The notes below the pieces were generated by a model, which saw nothing but the letters and a program-made list of their open reading frames with translations, did no database searches and was not told where the DNA came from. From Meghimatium bilineatum (taxonomy: Eukaryota; Mollusca; Gastropoda; Stylommatophora; Philomycidae): a stretch of 64,000 nt of DNA. How positions within the stretch are numbered: the first letter of the stretch is position 1; the number at the start of each line of letters is the position of its first letter. The position numbers and the translations under genes were made by a program. Location of the stretch: contig CM067317.1 of NCBI GenBank assembly GCA_034231615.1, positions 18,141,673 through 18,205,672 of the forward strand. Direction: 5' to 3'. This document shows, piece after piece, positions 22,248 to 33,575 of this stretch.

Positions 22248-22947
22248 GTATGCTCTGAAATACAGGGGGGATGGGGGATAGTACACATATTTGTCTCAAT
22301 CCCCAGTTAATTTGAAAATTATCAGATATACCTGTGCTCGTTCTTACTGCGTAGTGACTATTGACGTATTTGCTCTGACATAGGTTCATCAGATGTTGTG
22401 AAACTCCACATGTGTATAGTATTATCCATAGTTGTGCTATATCAACTCTGTCAGAAGTTTTCTATTGGTCCACGAAAGCCAAATTTAAGTCTTGGTTATG
22501 TTCTGTCGCTTTTTTTCTGAAAGTTGTTAAGGTGTAAAGTTTGCATCTCTCCAGCTTTTATTTTTTCGAAATTCTATTGTGTGTTGTTGAGCTGTGGCTC
22601 TAGATATGCGCGCATCCTTCTCTCGAGTATCTTGCTAAAGATATTTTCTATGTGACTTGAGAGAGATCTCTCTATACTTAGTACAGTCCCTCTTACTGTC
22701 TTTTTCTATGAGATCTTTCAGATGGGAACAAATCGCTCTGTTTTTCACTCTTGTGGTGTATTTTGTGTATTCCATATCACATTGAATAGTATGTGAAGCC
22801 ACAGTGTACCTGTCACTGTTAGCATGTGTATTAGTTGTATAGGTAACTATCAATTATTATGTAATGGTAACATTACAAGATGCTAAATATGATTTGTATA
22901 TGCACGATGAAGAATACAATATCATTTTTTTTTACATAGTTCATCTA
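22245..22947. other. No gene seen
   Basis: Unremarkable AT-rich DNA with a short G-run near 22265. No array or transposon remnant recognised. Confidence 0.45.
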
Positions 22948-23462
22948 AAAGAACATGAACATGTCGACATAGAACAAGAACATGACGACATAGAACAAGA
23001 ACATGACGACATAGAACAAGAACATGACGACATAGAACAAGAACATGACGACATAGAACAAGACCATGACGACATAGAACAAGAACATGACGACATAGAA
23101 CAAGAACATGACGACATATAACAAGACCATGACGACATAGAACAAGAACATGACGACATAGAACAAGAACATGACGACATAGAACAAGAACATGACGACA
23201 TAGAACAAGAACATGACGACAAAGAACAAGAACATGACGACATAGAACAAGAACATGACGACATATAACAAGACCATGACGACATAGAACAAGAACATGA
23301 CGACATAGAACAAGACCATGACGACATAGAACAAGAACATGACGACATAGAACAAGAACATGACGACATAGAACAAGAACATGACGACATAGAACAAGAC
23401 CATGACGACATAGAACAAGACCATGACGACATAGAACAAGACCATGACGACATAGAACAAGA
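22948..23462. repeat. 21-bp tandem array
   Basis: About 24 copies of GAACATGACGACATAGAACA + A. Variants are GACCAT for GAACAT, ATATAACAAG for ATAGAACAAG at 23114 and 23261 (147 bp or seven units apart), and one ACAAAG. The unit length is divisible by three and the minus strand has no stop in any frame, so three overlapping minus frames stay open throughout. The plus frame reads EHDDIEQ until the TATAAC variant creates a stop. This is best read as satellite DNA. Confidence 0.95.
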
Positions 23463-24792
23463 AATTTTAAAAGAGTATATTTTAACATTTGCTGTGACAC
23501 TGTAAACTCATTTATATTACTTAATACTTCTCTCAAATCTGATAGTTGGTTGCTGATCCAGCGGTTCATGGGCTCATGCCAGCGCTGATAGTTGAAAGTG
23601 TATATGTATGGAAAAATGAAGCGGAGAAATGTCGCCACGGCACATAGGAAACAAGACAGTGCCATTCGTATTTTTCGTTTATACTGTGAATTTGTTCTTG
23701 GTAAAGGTCGTTTGGTGAAAACATAAATGTGCGTGTGTTATTATGTGTGTGTCTAGTGATTATCAAAACTGCATCACCTTCTTTCCTAGTTGTGCCTGTT
23801 CATATAGTAATTCAATATACACGTCAAGACCATGCTCTGTGCACAATATAAATAATCTAAAATATAAGTTAAAAATAGACTAAATAAATTGTCTAAAGAC
23901 ATAGAACATCTAAATACACATACCTTGCTTGTCACGGAATACTTGGTGAAACACTCTCAGGTTCTCTATATACTAATTTTTAACACAGGTTACTGATGCT
24001 TGAAGAATCCATAGAAAATTGTATCCAATCAGTGTACCGAGCTGAAAGTTAAATAAATAATTAAGTTATGTCATGCAATTAGTTATGATAAAATGTATAT
24101 CACAAAAAGCGCTAAAAAGCGCAGATGATTGATTTAATTGTAACTCGATTAACCTACGTGCACTGTGTCTCTCAACGTAGCATCGTTTGCCGAGAGTACC
24201 ACTAACATTACGTATCTCCGTAGTTTGACGCTTCCATTGCCAGTAATGACATAGCGGAAGGCTTATCTATCACGCCAAGAGTAAGCACTAGTGACTACAT
24301 GCAGATAGGTACTCTGAGCTTATAAAGTGATTTCATATGTTTCACGGTTCCTGTAAGCAAGTGTGTTTTAAATTATTTTAAATTTAATAGAGTTAAAAAA
24401 ACATTATCTGTTTTAAAAATGAATTTTTCATTGATTTCAATATTTCTAGTACAGACAGTCTACAGACATGTTCAGTTAATATCAACAGATTTGCACATCT
24501 GGTCATATTGTAGATCTATATAAAAAGTACTAAATGCATTCTATATGTTTTTTGCAATGTGATGTATTCAGTATTTCTTAAACTTCCTTCCTCTTCATAA
24601 TTTTATATCACCCCCCCCCCCCCCTCCACCAAGCTGCCCCTTTGACACTGTATCGCCTCCCTTGTCTCTCATTCCAACCCCTCCCTGTACACCGGAACTA
24701 ATTCACACCCTATAATAAACCCTGATCTACTGCATTGGATAATTCCAATTTGTATACATACGGTTACAATCTTCATTTGTTTGTCACTTCAT
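23463..24792. other. No gene seen; poly-C tract
   Basis: AT-rich DNA with a C-run at about 24611-24625. 24160-24320 is less AT-rich but gives no recognisable frame. Confidence 0.45.
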
Positions 24793-24998
24793 CAGACAGG
24801 CAGGTTTGGACAATATAATCACAACAGGCAAGATTGAAGGCAAACGAGACAGAGGGCGACGACGTGAGAATATATTAGACAGTTTGACAACCTGGCACGG
24901 CAAGGAAACAACAACTATCTTGATACATAATACTGTAGACAGAGAGCAGTGGAGAGCCATGATAGCCTACGCCAGTCGGCATGGCACCTGATGATGAT
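24793..24998 (+). mobile_element. Non-LTR retrotransposon 3' end, family B copy 1
   Basis: Plus frame with GKIEGKRDRGRRRENILDSL, then VDREQWRAMIAYASRHGT and TGA at 24989. It ends in a (TGA)n tail at 24989-24998. The K-EGKR-RGR basic block, the DREQWR helix and the terminal RHGT are the usual last ~60 residues of RTE/CR1-like LINE proteins. It is severely 5' truncated. A related copy ends at 59232 (TRHGS). Confidence 0.75.
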
Positions 24999-25198
24999 CA
25001 TACATAAAGTATGCATGTATCACATCAGGTATCTGATCAAATAGGATATTGCCATACAGGTAATAATAGTGTAATGTGCAAATACAAATGATGATATAAT
25101 CTCTAAATTTAAGGGTTAATATCAATATTCTCAAACAAAGAAAGAACGCCACATTGCTTTTCGTCTTTTGGAATAATGTATGCAACCTTCCAGGATAT
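24999..25198. other. No feature
   Basis: Short AT-rich spacer between the retroelement end and the 56-bp array. Confidence 0.4.
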
Positions 25199-25654
25199 GC
25201 ACGACCATGCACAGTTTGTTTCACACGGCTAGTAATACTTGTAAGTGAGGTTATGCACGACCATGCACAGTTTGTTTCACACGGCTAGTAATACTTGTAA
25301 GTGAGGTTATGCACGACCATGCACAGTTTGTTTCACACGGCTAGTAATACTTGTAAGTGAGGTTATGCACGACCATGCACAGTTCGTTTCACACGGCTAG
25401 TAATACTTGTAAGTGAGGTTATGCACGACCATGCACAGTTTGTTTCACACGGCTAGTAATACTTGTAAGTCAGGTTATGCACGACCATGCACAGTTTGTT
25501 TCACACGGCTAGTAATACTTGTAAGTGAGGTTATGCACGACCATGCACAGTTTGTTTCACACGGCTAGTAATACTTGTAAGTGAGGTTATGCACGACCAT
25601 GCACAGTTTGTTTCACACGGCTAGTAATACTTGTAAGTGAGGTTATGCACGACA
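25199..25654. repeat. 56-bp tandem array, eight near-identical copies
   Basis: Units start at 25199, 25255, 25311, 25367, 25423, 25479, 25535 and 25591, each beginning GCACGACCATGCACAGTTTG. Only two or three substitutions are seen across the array (for example GTTCG for GTTTG in unit 4 and AAGTCAGG in unit 5), so expansion is recent. Confidence 0.97.
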
Positions 25655-26898
25655 TTGGTGCATGGCTACGAGAAAAGAAAGGAAACAGATAAATAAATTT
25701 AACCTTGAAGATAATGCATAAATAATATAGAATATAGATGTATGGTATACAAAAAGAAATGTGTAAAAGGGTCAATGGTAATACAGATACAAAGTCGGTG
25801 TGAGTCATACAACTCATATTTTTATTAAGCAACACTACACGTCTCTCCGAAGATAATCCATTAATTCAACTCCGAATTCAGAATGTGTTAAGATTCATAC
25901 ACTGGAATTAACTGAAGACGTGGGATTATAATGTAAAATAGGACAGTATCGTGATATTTGTCAGTGAAGGACTGTAATTAGCAGGTGGACCATGCTCAAG
26001 TCGAATTTGCCAGGCCAAAATGAGCATATATCGCAAAAAAGCTGTAAACCATGACACAACGCATTCCTCTCTCTAGACTGCATCATGTTAATGTTCAAGA
26101 GTTTAAGAAAGAACGAAGAATAAGAAGAAATAAATGAACGTGAGTGAGACATACATTTTATCTTAATTTGCAGTAAGCAAACATCCATAAATCAATCAAA
26201 TACCTAGCCTTCATGACCAGCATAGGTCGGGGGACATACTATTTTCTAGTATAAAATGTCCTTAAAGTTTCCCTTCCAGTTCAATTCATGTGATGCCAAT
26301 AATATTCTTTCATTGCTTCTCGTTTCTTCAAGGTCTTATCTTCCTTTTCTATCTATGTGACTTCCACATTCAGGTCTGTCTATGCAATTTTGCGTTTGTC
26401 TGAGTGTGTGTCAATGTATCTTCATTTCCTTGACAAGACATATATAGGTACGTGGCCAGTTCTCAGTCACATTAGAGATTTCTATATATCACAAAAACAA
26501 TTATTGGAAATTTGTTGAATCCCTACATTCACATGTCAACAACTATTACTACTTTAAGTACCACTCTCCACCTAATTAGTTCCCCCTCCCCTTTTCACCA
26601 TTAATGAAAAAAGCATGTTTAGCAGAAAAATTAGTATTATACATACAAATACTTGTTCACATATTAAGGAATATGCCAAGTTCAAACAATTAATTTGGTG
26701 TATACAAAACAGTACTGTTGCAATTAACCTTTTATTACCATTTAAGCGGTACTCCCCAAACCCTTTCCATCCCGTCTAGAACTGTCACACATTTGCAGAA
26801 CCCATTTTCCTTAACTGTTGAAATAACTTATGGACATTCCTTACATTGACTTTAAAATAACGTTGTTAAAAATGTAGTATTACATACAAAGAATTGTA
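25655..26898. other. No gene seen
   Basis: AT-rich DNA without recognised genes, arrays or transposon ends. Confidence 0.45.
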
Positions 26899-26998
26899 GG
26901 ATAAAAAACAAGAAAACTTTGGACAACAAACAAGGAAATACAGGATAACAAACAAGGAAATATAGGATAACAAACAAAGAAATATAGGACAGCAAATA
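26899..26998. repeat. 22-bp tandem repeat, four copies
   Basis: AGGATAACAAACAAGGAAAT + AT repeated about four times with substitutions. Confidence 0.8.
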
Positions 26999-28189
26999 AG
27001 TAGGGGGGATTTACAGAACTATGTATTAAACATTATGCAAGTGAGACTGTACGCTCTGAATAATGAATACCACAATGTGTTGATTGAGCTGGTTTATGTG
27101 CAATAAATATGCAAACAATTATACATCAATTGTTGTAAACTGTGTGATTATGGGGGTGTCTGAATTCATTGGCATTGGTAAAAAAGCAATAGTGAACTTA
27201 TGCCAGATAATATATATAAATGTCAATGCAAATGAATATATATATATATGTCAATGGAATACCATATATGTATTATTGGTTTTAGAAATGAACATGAACA
27301 AAAGGAGGTTGTAATTACTTACAGATAATAGTACGTTTCGACAGAAAGGTCTGTATATTGCATGCGTCACTCAGATCGTATAGAAATAAGAAATAATCGT
27401 AGGAACAAAAACAAACCAAACACATTTTTAATCGATAGAAATCCAATATTGAACCGGAAATGGCGGGAATCATAGCTGAGAAACTGGTAAAGAAAGGCAT
27501 GCAAAAAAAGATGGCAGAATTAGAGATGAGAGGACGATGAAAAGCTGATGTGAAATGTATCAACCAGGGACGTGTCAAATGTGAACCCCAATGAGCAGCA
27601 AAGTGACAAATGTAAAAATTATAATGATGTTCAAGAGCAAATCAAATTCGTTAACTAAGAGAACGTGACCAGATTAATATGACCTGGATGTCACTATTTG
27701 TCACATGATCTGTGCTATTAAGTAACTTGTTGTACAGGTCATAGTGCCACACAACACACCATAAAGATGTTCACAAACACGGTCTCTTGTCAATTTTAGT
27801 TATTCACTAGGATCACATGAGCTGCACTTGATAGGAAATATAACATTACGTGACATAGAGCTATGCGAAATGTGGAAACGTATTGGAAACAATGCATTGT
27901 AGATTTTCACTGCAAAGTGAAATGTTACTAGCCACTAAAGATAATGTCACAGTGGCCCTGGACGTTTCTCTTCATATATAAATCTTCTTGAAGAGTTTTT
28001 ACATTTGAATCAGCATCTTAGCTTCTTATAAAAACGTAAACACGTATAAATCTTAGAAATATAAGGTATTCTCACATCTCAATACGATCTATATACCAAT
28101 CCCCAATAACATTGAAAAAACATTTCAACTGGGAGCTACGAAATCAATGGGCGCACATTGGATATTTACGAAATTATCTTCATTATCGC
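26999..28189. other. No gene seen
   Basis: Short (TA)n near 27236-27249 and otherwise plain AT-rich sequence. Confidence 0.45.
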
Positions 28190-28480
28190 TCTCTTGCTTC
28201 TTCTTCTGCGTTCGTTCTCAAACTCCTGCAGATTAGCAGGATGTAGTCCGGAGAACGGAATACGTTGTGTCATGGTTTACAGCATTGCTGCGATATCTGC
28301 GCCTTTCGGCCTGACACATCCGACTTCAGTATGACTTTGAGTCACTAATCCTATATGGGATGGGACAGCCAACTCCATCCCATAACCTTCTTAGTCGCCT
28401 TTTACGACATGCGTGGAAGGTACACAGTGTTGCTATTCTTTGCTCCCCTTTCGGGCCTCGGCAACACACGGGTTGCTCTC
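28190..28480 (+). mobile_element. Dispersed SINE-like repeat
   Basis: Less AT-rich than its surroundings. It contains TCTGCGCCTTTCGGCCTGAC followed by ACATCCGACTT (28297-28327), which matches 31133-31165 (TGCGCCTTGTAGGCCTAGCA then CATCCGATTT). Further on is AGTCGCCTTTTACGACATGC (28393-28412), a block I associate with conserved central domains of invertebrate SINEs. A GTTGTG-CA motif precedes the shared part in both copies. SINE status is inference. Confidence 0.5.
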
Positions 28481-28639
28481 TTGCTGACTTTGAACTATGT
28501 CATGCTTATCTGTAGTAAGGAGAATTGTTTAACAACCTGGTTTATATGCACAAATCATTATATGTATAATGAGCACGTATGTATATAAACTTAGCGTTTT
28601 TACTGAGCAATCCGGTTCACATGAATGTTTGCCCAGTAA

Positions 28640-29285
28640 TCATATTTATATGGACAGAGCATGCATATTGAGCACCCAGATGCATATCCACAGAGCATGT
28701 TTTCTGAGCACTTACATGTATATATCCAGAGATAATATGATGAGCACCCATATATACATATATATATATATATACATATATATACAGAGCATGTATGCTG
28801 ACCACCTAAATGTATATACACAGAGCATGTAGGATGAGCACATGAATGTATAACTCAAAGCATGAATGATGAGCACCATAATGTAAATTCACAGAGCATA
28901 TATACTGAGCACCTAAATGTGTATATATATATATATATATATATACATATACAGAACAAGTATGCCGAGCACATGGATGCACATTCAAAGACTATATATG
29001 CTGAGCAATTAAATGTGTATAGAGAGCACATGTATGTTGGGAAATTAAATGTACGTACACAGAGCATGTATGTAGAGCTCACAGATGCATAAAACATAGC
29101 ATGTATGTTGAGCACACATATGTTTAAACACATAGCATGTATGTTGAGCACACAGTATTATAGACACATATCATGTATGTTGAGCACACAGTGTTATAAA
29201 CACATATCATGCATGTTGAGCACACAGTGTTATAAACACATATCATGTATGTTGAGCACACATATGTATACTAACAGCCAAATGT
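28640..29285. repeat. 36-bp-based minisatellite with AT tracts
   Basis: Repeats of CAGAGCATGTATG(C/T)TGAGCA + CACATATGTAT with variable spacing on the left, where (AT)n runs at 28751-28786 and 28921-28946 enlarge some units. From 29100 on, spacing is regular: TTGAGCAC at 29108, 29144, 29180, 29216 and 29252, exactly 36 bp apart. Confidence 0.9.
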
Positions 29286-29540
29286 ATTGCCTTCTGAAAA
29301 GTGAACAGTGATGTGAAATAAAAGTATAAACATGTACTTAGAAAGAGGCTGTGCAGTGAGAGGGAGCCCCCCCCCCCCAAACGTATCTACGGAATGGAGT
29401 ATGCTAGTTATTCACAATTATGTGCCATGAGCTCCTTTCATAACGCCTAACGAGTCACACGGTTCAGCAAACATAGCAAAGATGGCTGATAGAAAACGAA
29501 ATCGATTATCACTTAATCTAACGTTTAATATTCCCATGGC

Positions 29541-29834
29541 TTGGCAACAGTATCAATGATCTCTCTTATAGGCGGTTGTGATTTTATTTGCGGTTCGTTA
29601 ACTGGATGTCAAGATGAAACTGTCATCCTCGATAGTCGTAATCAGACGACAATCACAGCAGTTTACACTGTAGCTAGTCATTTAACTAGCTGTTCATTCC
29701 TTGTTGAAATAACTAATGTAGTAACGGTAAATGATTTTTTTAAAAACACAGAAAACGTAGAAATTGTAACCAAAATTGTACATGCTTTTATAGATGAAAT
29801 CATCAGGAGACTAAACCGAATTAAAATGGTATGA
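29541..29834 (+). other. 97-codon open frame, unrecognised
   Basis: Non-repetitive frame beginning MATVSMISLIGGCD, with a Cys-containing N-terminal half and a helical C-terminal half (VEIVTKIVHAFIDEIIRRLN). Composition is as AT-rich as its surroundings. No family recognised. The stretch 29835-30190 shows nothing else. Probably chance or an old transposon fragment. Confidence 0.2.
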
Positions 29835-30199
29835 TAAGACCAGGACTAATACACTCAACAAACAGAAACAGGCTCACGTAAAGATAGAGTTCAAACTTAA
29901 AAATTCATTATGGAGAGTTTATAGATAACGACTTACAAAAGTACGGGTTTTTTAAAAATGTTCTTGACACGGTGTGTTTGTTGTGAGCGATTGAGTGAGC
30001 GAAAGTTGATTTGTTTTCGGAGAGTAGAGTTCAGTTTTTTGCACACGGTTAGTTCGTAAGCAGAATATGTCTGTGCGAGAGATGTGTATACCAACAAAAT
30101 GTTGCTTTGTGGTGATCTTGATTAGGAACACGTGTCACAGCACTTTGGGCATTCCCATATATGTTCTGCTTGCCGTTCCGTCCAACATCTAAAAGTGTA

Positions 30200-31020
30200 T
30201 AAGCTCAGTGTCACAGACAGTTGCTGATTACGCGTTCTTCTGATCTTTCCGAAGAGGGAGCACTCTCTCTAATCACCTATAGTCACTCCAATTTCAACAA
30301 ATTTCTGAATATGTACATTTTCTCATTCTACCTCCTTTTCGTCTTCTCGTTGGGTATCCATCACTGCTCTAATAAATTAAATCATGTCTCTTCTTATCTC
30401 CGTGTCGTTCACCAAGGCTTTACCAGCAAACAAGTCAGCTCTTTTGTTTCCCCTGACCACAGCATGACCTCGACAGTAGATCCATGTAATGCTCTGTGCG
30501 TTGTTGATAAAGGTTCCCCATTAAGTTCTGATCATACACGTTTCTACCTTGCGCAGCATACTTTGAAAGTCCGATAGAAACACTGAGTCTGTTGGTGGTT
30601 GCGTCGCCATCCAAGTGAGAACTGCTGTCACCGCATTTATTTCCATTTTCATACTCTATTGTTGCATTGGGGTATGCAGCTAACATCTCAGCTAATTTCT
30701 TCCCATTTTGGTAGACTACGAAACCCCAACCACACCTGTTTGTTTCTTGTGTTACTTAGCCGTCTGTGTAAATTATATTATCGTGAGGCTTCGAGTGCTG
30801 CAATATTAGTCCATATATCATAACTCCGTTCTGCTGGCAGCCCAGTCGCGACACTCTCTTCCCATCTGTATCACCACGTCAATAACTTTCTCTCTTTGCC
30901 AAATTTCACCCACTCACAGCCTCTTCCCACTTCACCAGCTCACAAACTCTGAGTAGGGTATCTTCTGCTACTGCCATCCAAGACCTTCATCTTTTGATAC
31001 GCCTTCATTTTGTGTTGTCT
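30200..31020 (-). pseudogene. RNase H-bearing non-LTR element, family A copy 2
   Basis: Minus strand, highly decayed. From 31020 down: basic block and RMGRECRDW-like linker, then RNase H start IIYTDG (~30770) followed by a stop and by NRCGWGFVVYQNGKKLAEML, which aligns with NKSGWGFVAYRNGVKLDEKS of the copy at 33572-34800. After frame changes come RGHAVVRGNKRADLFAGKAL (~30470-30410), the last RNase H motif with its Asp retained, and the trailing ENVHIQ-like region near 30310. Many stops and frameshifts. Same family as 18037-19140 and 33572-34800. Confidence 0.75.
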
Positions 31021-31049
31021 AGAGATTGGTGTAAGGATGATGTTTTGTT

Positions 31050-31330
31050 TGTTTGTTTTGCGTTCGCTCCATTGTAACCATCACGGATATCCGTGCGATT
31101 TCCGCCGGGAGCGTGATTACGTTGTGCCACCGTTATGCGCCTTGTAGGCCTAGCACATCCGATTTCGGCATGCCTTGACAATTCGGGTGGGCTACCCTTA
31201 GCCTGTGACAGCCTCTATATCTGTCTACAGGCATGCGTAGTGGCGACTCTTCGCCCAGACGATTTTTGCTCTCGTCTGACTCGAACGAGGTGTTCCACTG
31301 TCTATGAACTTGCCTCATGTAATTGGACGT
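31050..31330. mobile_element. Dispersed repeat related to 28190-28480
   Basis: Shares the TGCGCCTT-GGCCT-CACATCCGA block with 28297-28325 and CATGCGT further on. G+C is distinctly higher than the window average. It lies directly between the family A copy on its left and the 106-bp array on its right. Confidence 0.45.
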
Positions 31331-31336
31331 GCTGTG

Positions 31337-31860
31337 CCTGTGCCCATTGGGTACTGAACCGTTTCTCATCCATGAGCCTGGTTCCTTAAGGGGAAGAACT
31401 CAACAGAGGAGTTGGACCCTGGCTCTTTCGCCCTCTTAGCCGAGGTGTCGTTCACATCGTGTACCCCTTGTCCAAGTTCGAGTCTCACACCACGCGTTTG
31501 AGAGCAAGGCGTTCTCGAGCTGAGCGTCCTTGTCCCAATAGCGCCTGAGCCCATCAGGTACTGAACCCTTTCTCTCTTCAAGTGTATTTCCGGTGTAGGA
31601 AAACCTGACAGTAGAGTTGGGCCAGGGCTAAATCGTTGTCCCTTTTGTGCCTGAGCCCATCGGGTACAGAACCCTTTCTCTCTGCAAGTGTACATCCGTT
31701 ATAGGAAACCTTGACAGTAGAGTTGGGCCAGGACTACCATCGTTGTCCCTTTCTTGCCTAAGCCCATCGGGTACAGAACCCTTTCTCTTCGCGAGCATAT
31801 TACCGGTTTAGGTAGGCTCGACATAAGAGTTGGGTTAGGTCTTCTTGCTTTACCAAAGGC
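31337..31860. repeat. ~106-bp GC-richer tandem repeat
   Basis: Clear units begin with CCTGAGCCCATC-GGTAC at 31544, 31650 and 31757 (106-107 bp apart). A related one at 31337 is two periods earlier, with a diverged unit between. Each contains GAACCCTTTCTCT and AGTAGAGTTGGGCCAG. The open minus frame through it (31366-31695) reflects the array. The size and position resemble promoter monomers of some non-LTR elements. Confidence 0.8.
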
Positions 31861-32922
31861 CAATGGATGGGTCTGGGTCTCTGCCTGTAAGGAACACAGG
31901 TAACTAGAAGCTCGTCTCGAGCTGACGGAGCTTGTAGTTCCCCTTTCCTAGGGACTTTTCACTTTCTATTTGCAGTTTGCGCTGCCCTCTAGCGCTGTTC
32001 TGCCCTTTCATTGTTTCATTGTACTCGGTATGAAATCTATTTGTCTCTCGCCATGCATCTACCTTTACGTGCATTTTACATTGGCCGCCCCTCCAATGTT
32101 CGGACTGGACTGACTTGCTTCACTGTATGTTGACAGTGTCGCTATATGTGGTGATGCTGGTGGTGTTGGAGATATTGTCTGTCTTGTGCAGTCAAATCTC
32201 TTTCCATCTGCTACCTCCACATTCTCGGACACGATCCCCAAATGATTTGGCCAGAATCAGCTCAAGCTGCTGTATTTCTGTTTCCAGGGTGCACCGCGTG
32301 GAGGTACATTTGGGATCTTGGTTATCTGCTAACCCTGGGCCTGCCTAGAGCAATGCATTCCCTTTGCACCCCGGTGTAAGGATGATGATCATTATTAATT
32401 GTGACAGAATGGCCAGGTTAGGTAACAGAGACAGACTCAGCTAAGTGACAGACTAAGATTTAAACATTGACCTTGAACTGGTGTCGTGTCATGGTGAAAT
32501 GGAAAAGACATGAGCGGCACTGGGTTACCATGGTAGTGACCGCCTATTATGCTCGGTAATATTCACAAAAGCATAGAACTGTAGAAATAGCAAGAGACAT
32601 TATGCCTTTAAATATAAGTGGCGACAACTGGCATGGCAAAGAAATACAGTACGGCCAAACATACGACAATATCCATGGGGGACTGAAGAGATAGAGTCTT
32701 CATGAGTAAAGAAGAAGCAAAGTGGCAACATAAGATACAACAGACGCATGTCACCATTGAAAGCAAAGAAGAGTCAGATATTACTATGAAGAAGACCACT
32801 GATGTCTTTAAACAAATTGTTAAGAAAGCCAGGAAGAACGATGAGATAATTTTGCACACGATGATGCCCTATACAAATTTTGGAAATTACACCAGGCAAT
32901 AATCCGAAAAAACGGACATGTT
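31861..32922. other. Possible 5' region of a retroelement; otherwise no gene
   Basis: A plus frame at 32115-32348 ends in SWLSANPGPA. NPGP following a hydrophobic, serine-rich N-terminus is how many invertebrate non-LTR ORFs begin (2A-like motif), but the preceding D-V-E residues are missing. 32360-32920 contains a short Lys/Glu-rich frame (32702-32902) without recognised family. Confidence 0.3.
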
Positions 32923-33575
32923 AGAGGCTAGAAACTAAGACTGGTCGAACAATCCCACTTTAGCAGGACCACAGTCGAAATTATCAGTATCACAAAATGA
33001 ACCACAGTATGTCAAAGCTTATATGTGAACTGTGAGAGTATAATTCGAACGAATAAAGGAACATCAAAACCATTTAAAGCCACATCGGGAGTTAGACAAG
33101 GATACGTTTTATCCCCCCTCCTGTTCATCACATATATCGATAGCATTACGAATAAAGACAATATGCAAAATGAAAAAAACTAAAGAGCTACTCTTTGCCG
33201 ATGATCAGGCTATAATAGCAAATGACGAAACTGAACTTCAACGTCATCTAACATCCATGGACATCGAGTGCAAGAACTACAACTTGAAGATAAGTATAGA
33301 TAAAACAGATGCCATGGCAATAGGAAGGAATAAACACAATCTAAATATATCAGTGGAAGATCAAGTCATTAAATAAACCAACACCTTCAGATACTTAGAC
33401 GTAACATTCTCTTCAGATGGAACGATGGATACCGAAAAAGGCATCCATTGTAGCAAAGCGAATCAAATACTGGGTCAATTCTCCCCTTTATTTCAACACA
33501 AAATGCTACCATTGTCAACAAAAAAACATCTTATCCAAAGTATTCTTCTTGATTCTTCATTAGAAACTGGCTTAA
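32923..33575 (+). pseudogene. Reverse transcriptase fragment, non-LTR
   Basis: Begins with the dispersed block shared with 17624-17667. From 33016 one frame reads SLYVNCESIIRTNKGTSKPF then SGVRQGYVLSPLLF (RT motif B, ~33090). A frameshift near 33160 moves to LLFADDQAIIANDET (33186 on), where FADD is the catalytic motif C, followed by NLKISIDKTDAMAIGRNKHN. A TAA at 33374 interrupts before FRYLDVTFSSDGTM and LPLSTKKHLIQSILL. The palm and thumb segments are in the right order for a LINE RT. The 5' part is missing and the 3' end is cut at about 33575, where an element in the opposite orientation begins. Confidence 0.85.

Noticed and set aside
22922-23665. 247-codon minus-strand frame, apparently membrane-like repeats
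   Set aside because: A 21-bp array without stops on the minus strand keeps all three frames open. Nothing favours translation.
25199-25654. CRISPR-like regular repeat
   Set aside because: Units are directly adjacent with no variable spacers, and the genome is eukaryotic. It is an ordinary minisatellite.
31366-31695. 109-codon minus-strand frame
   Set aside because: It follows from the 106-bp repeat and has no domain similarity.
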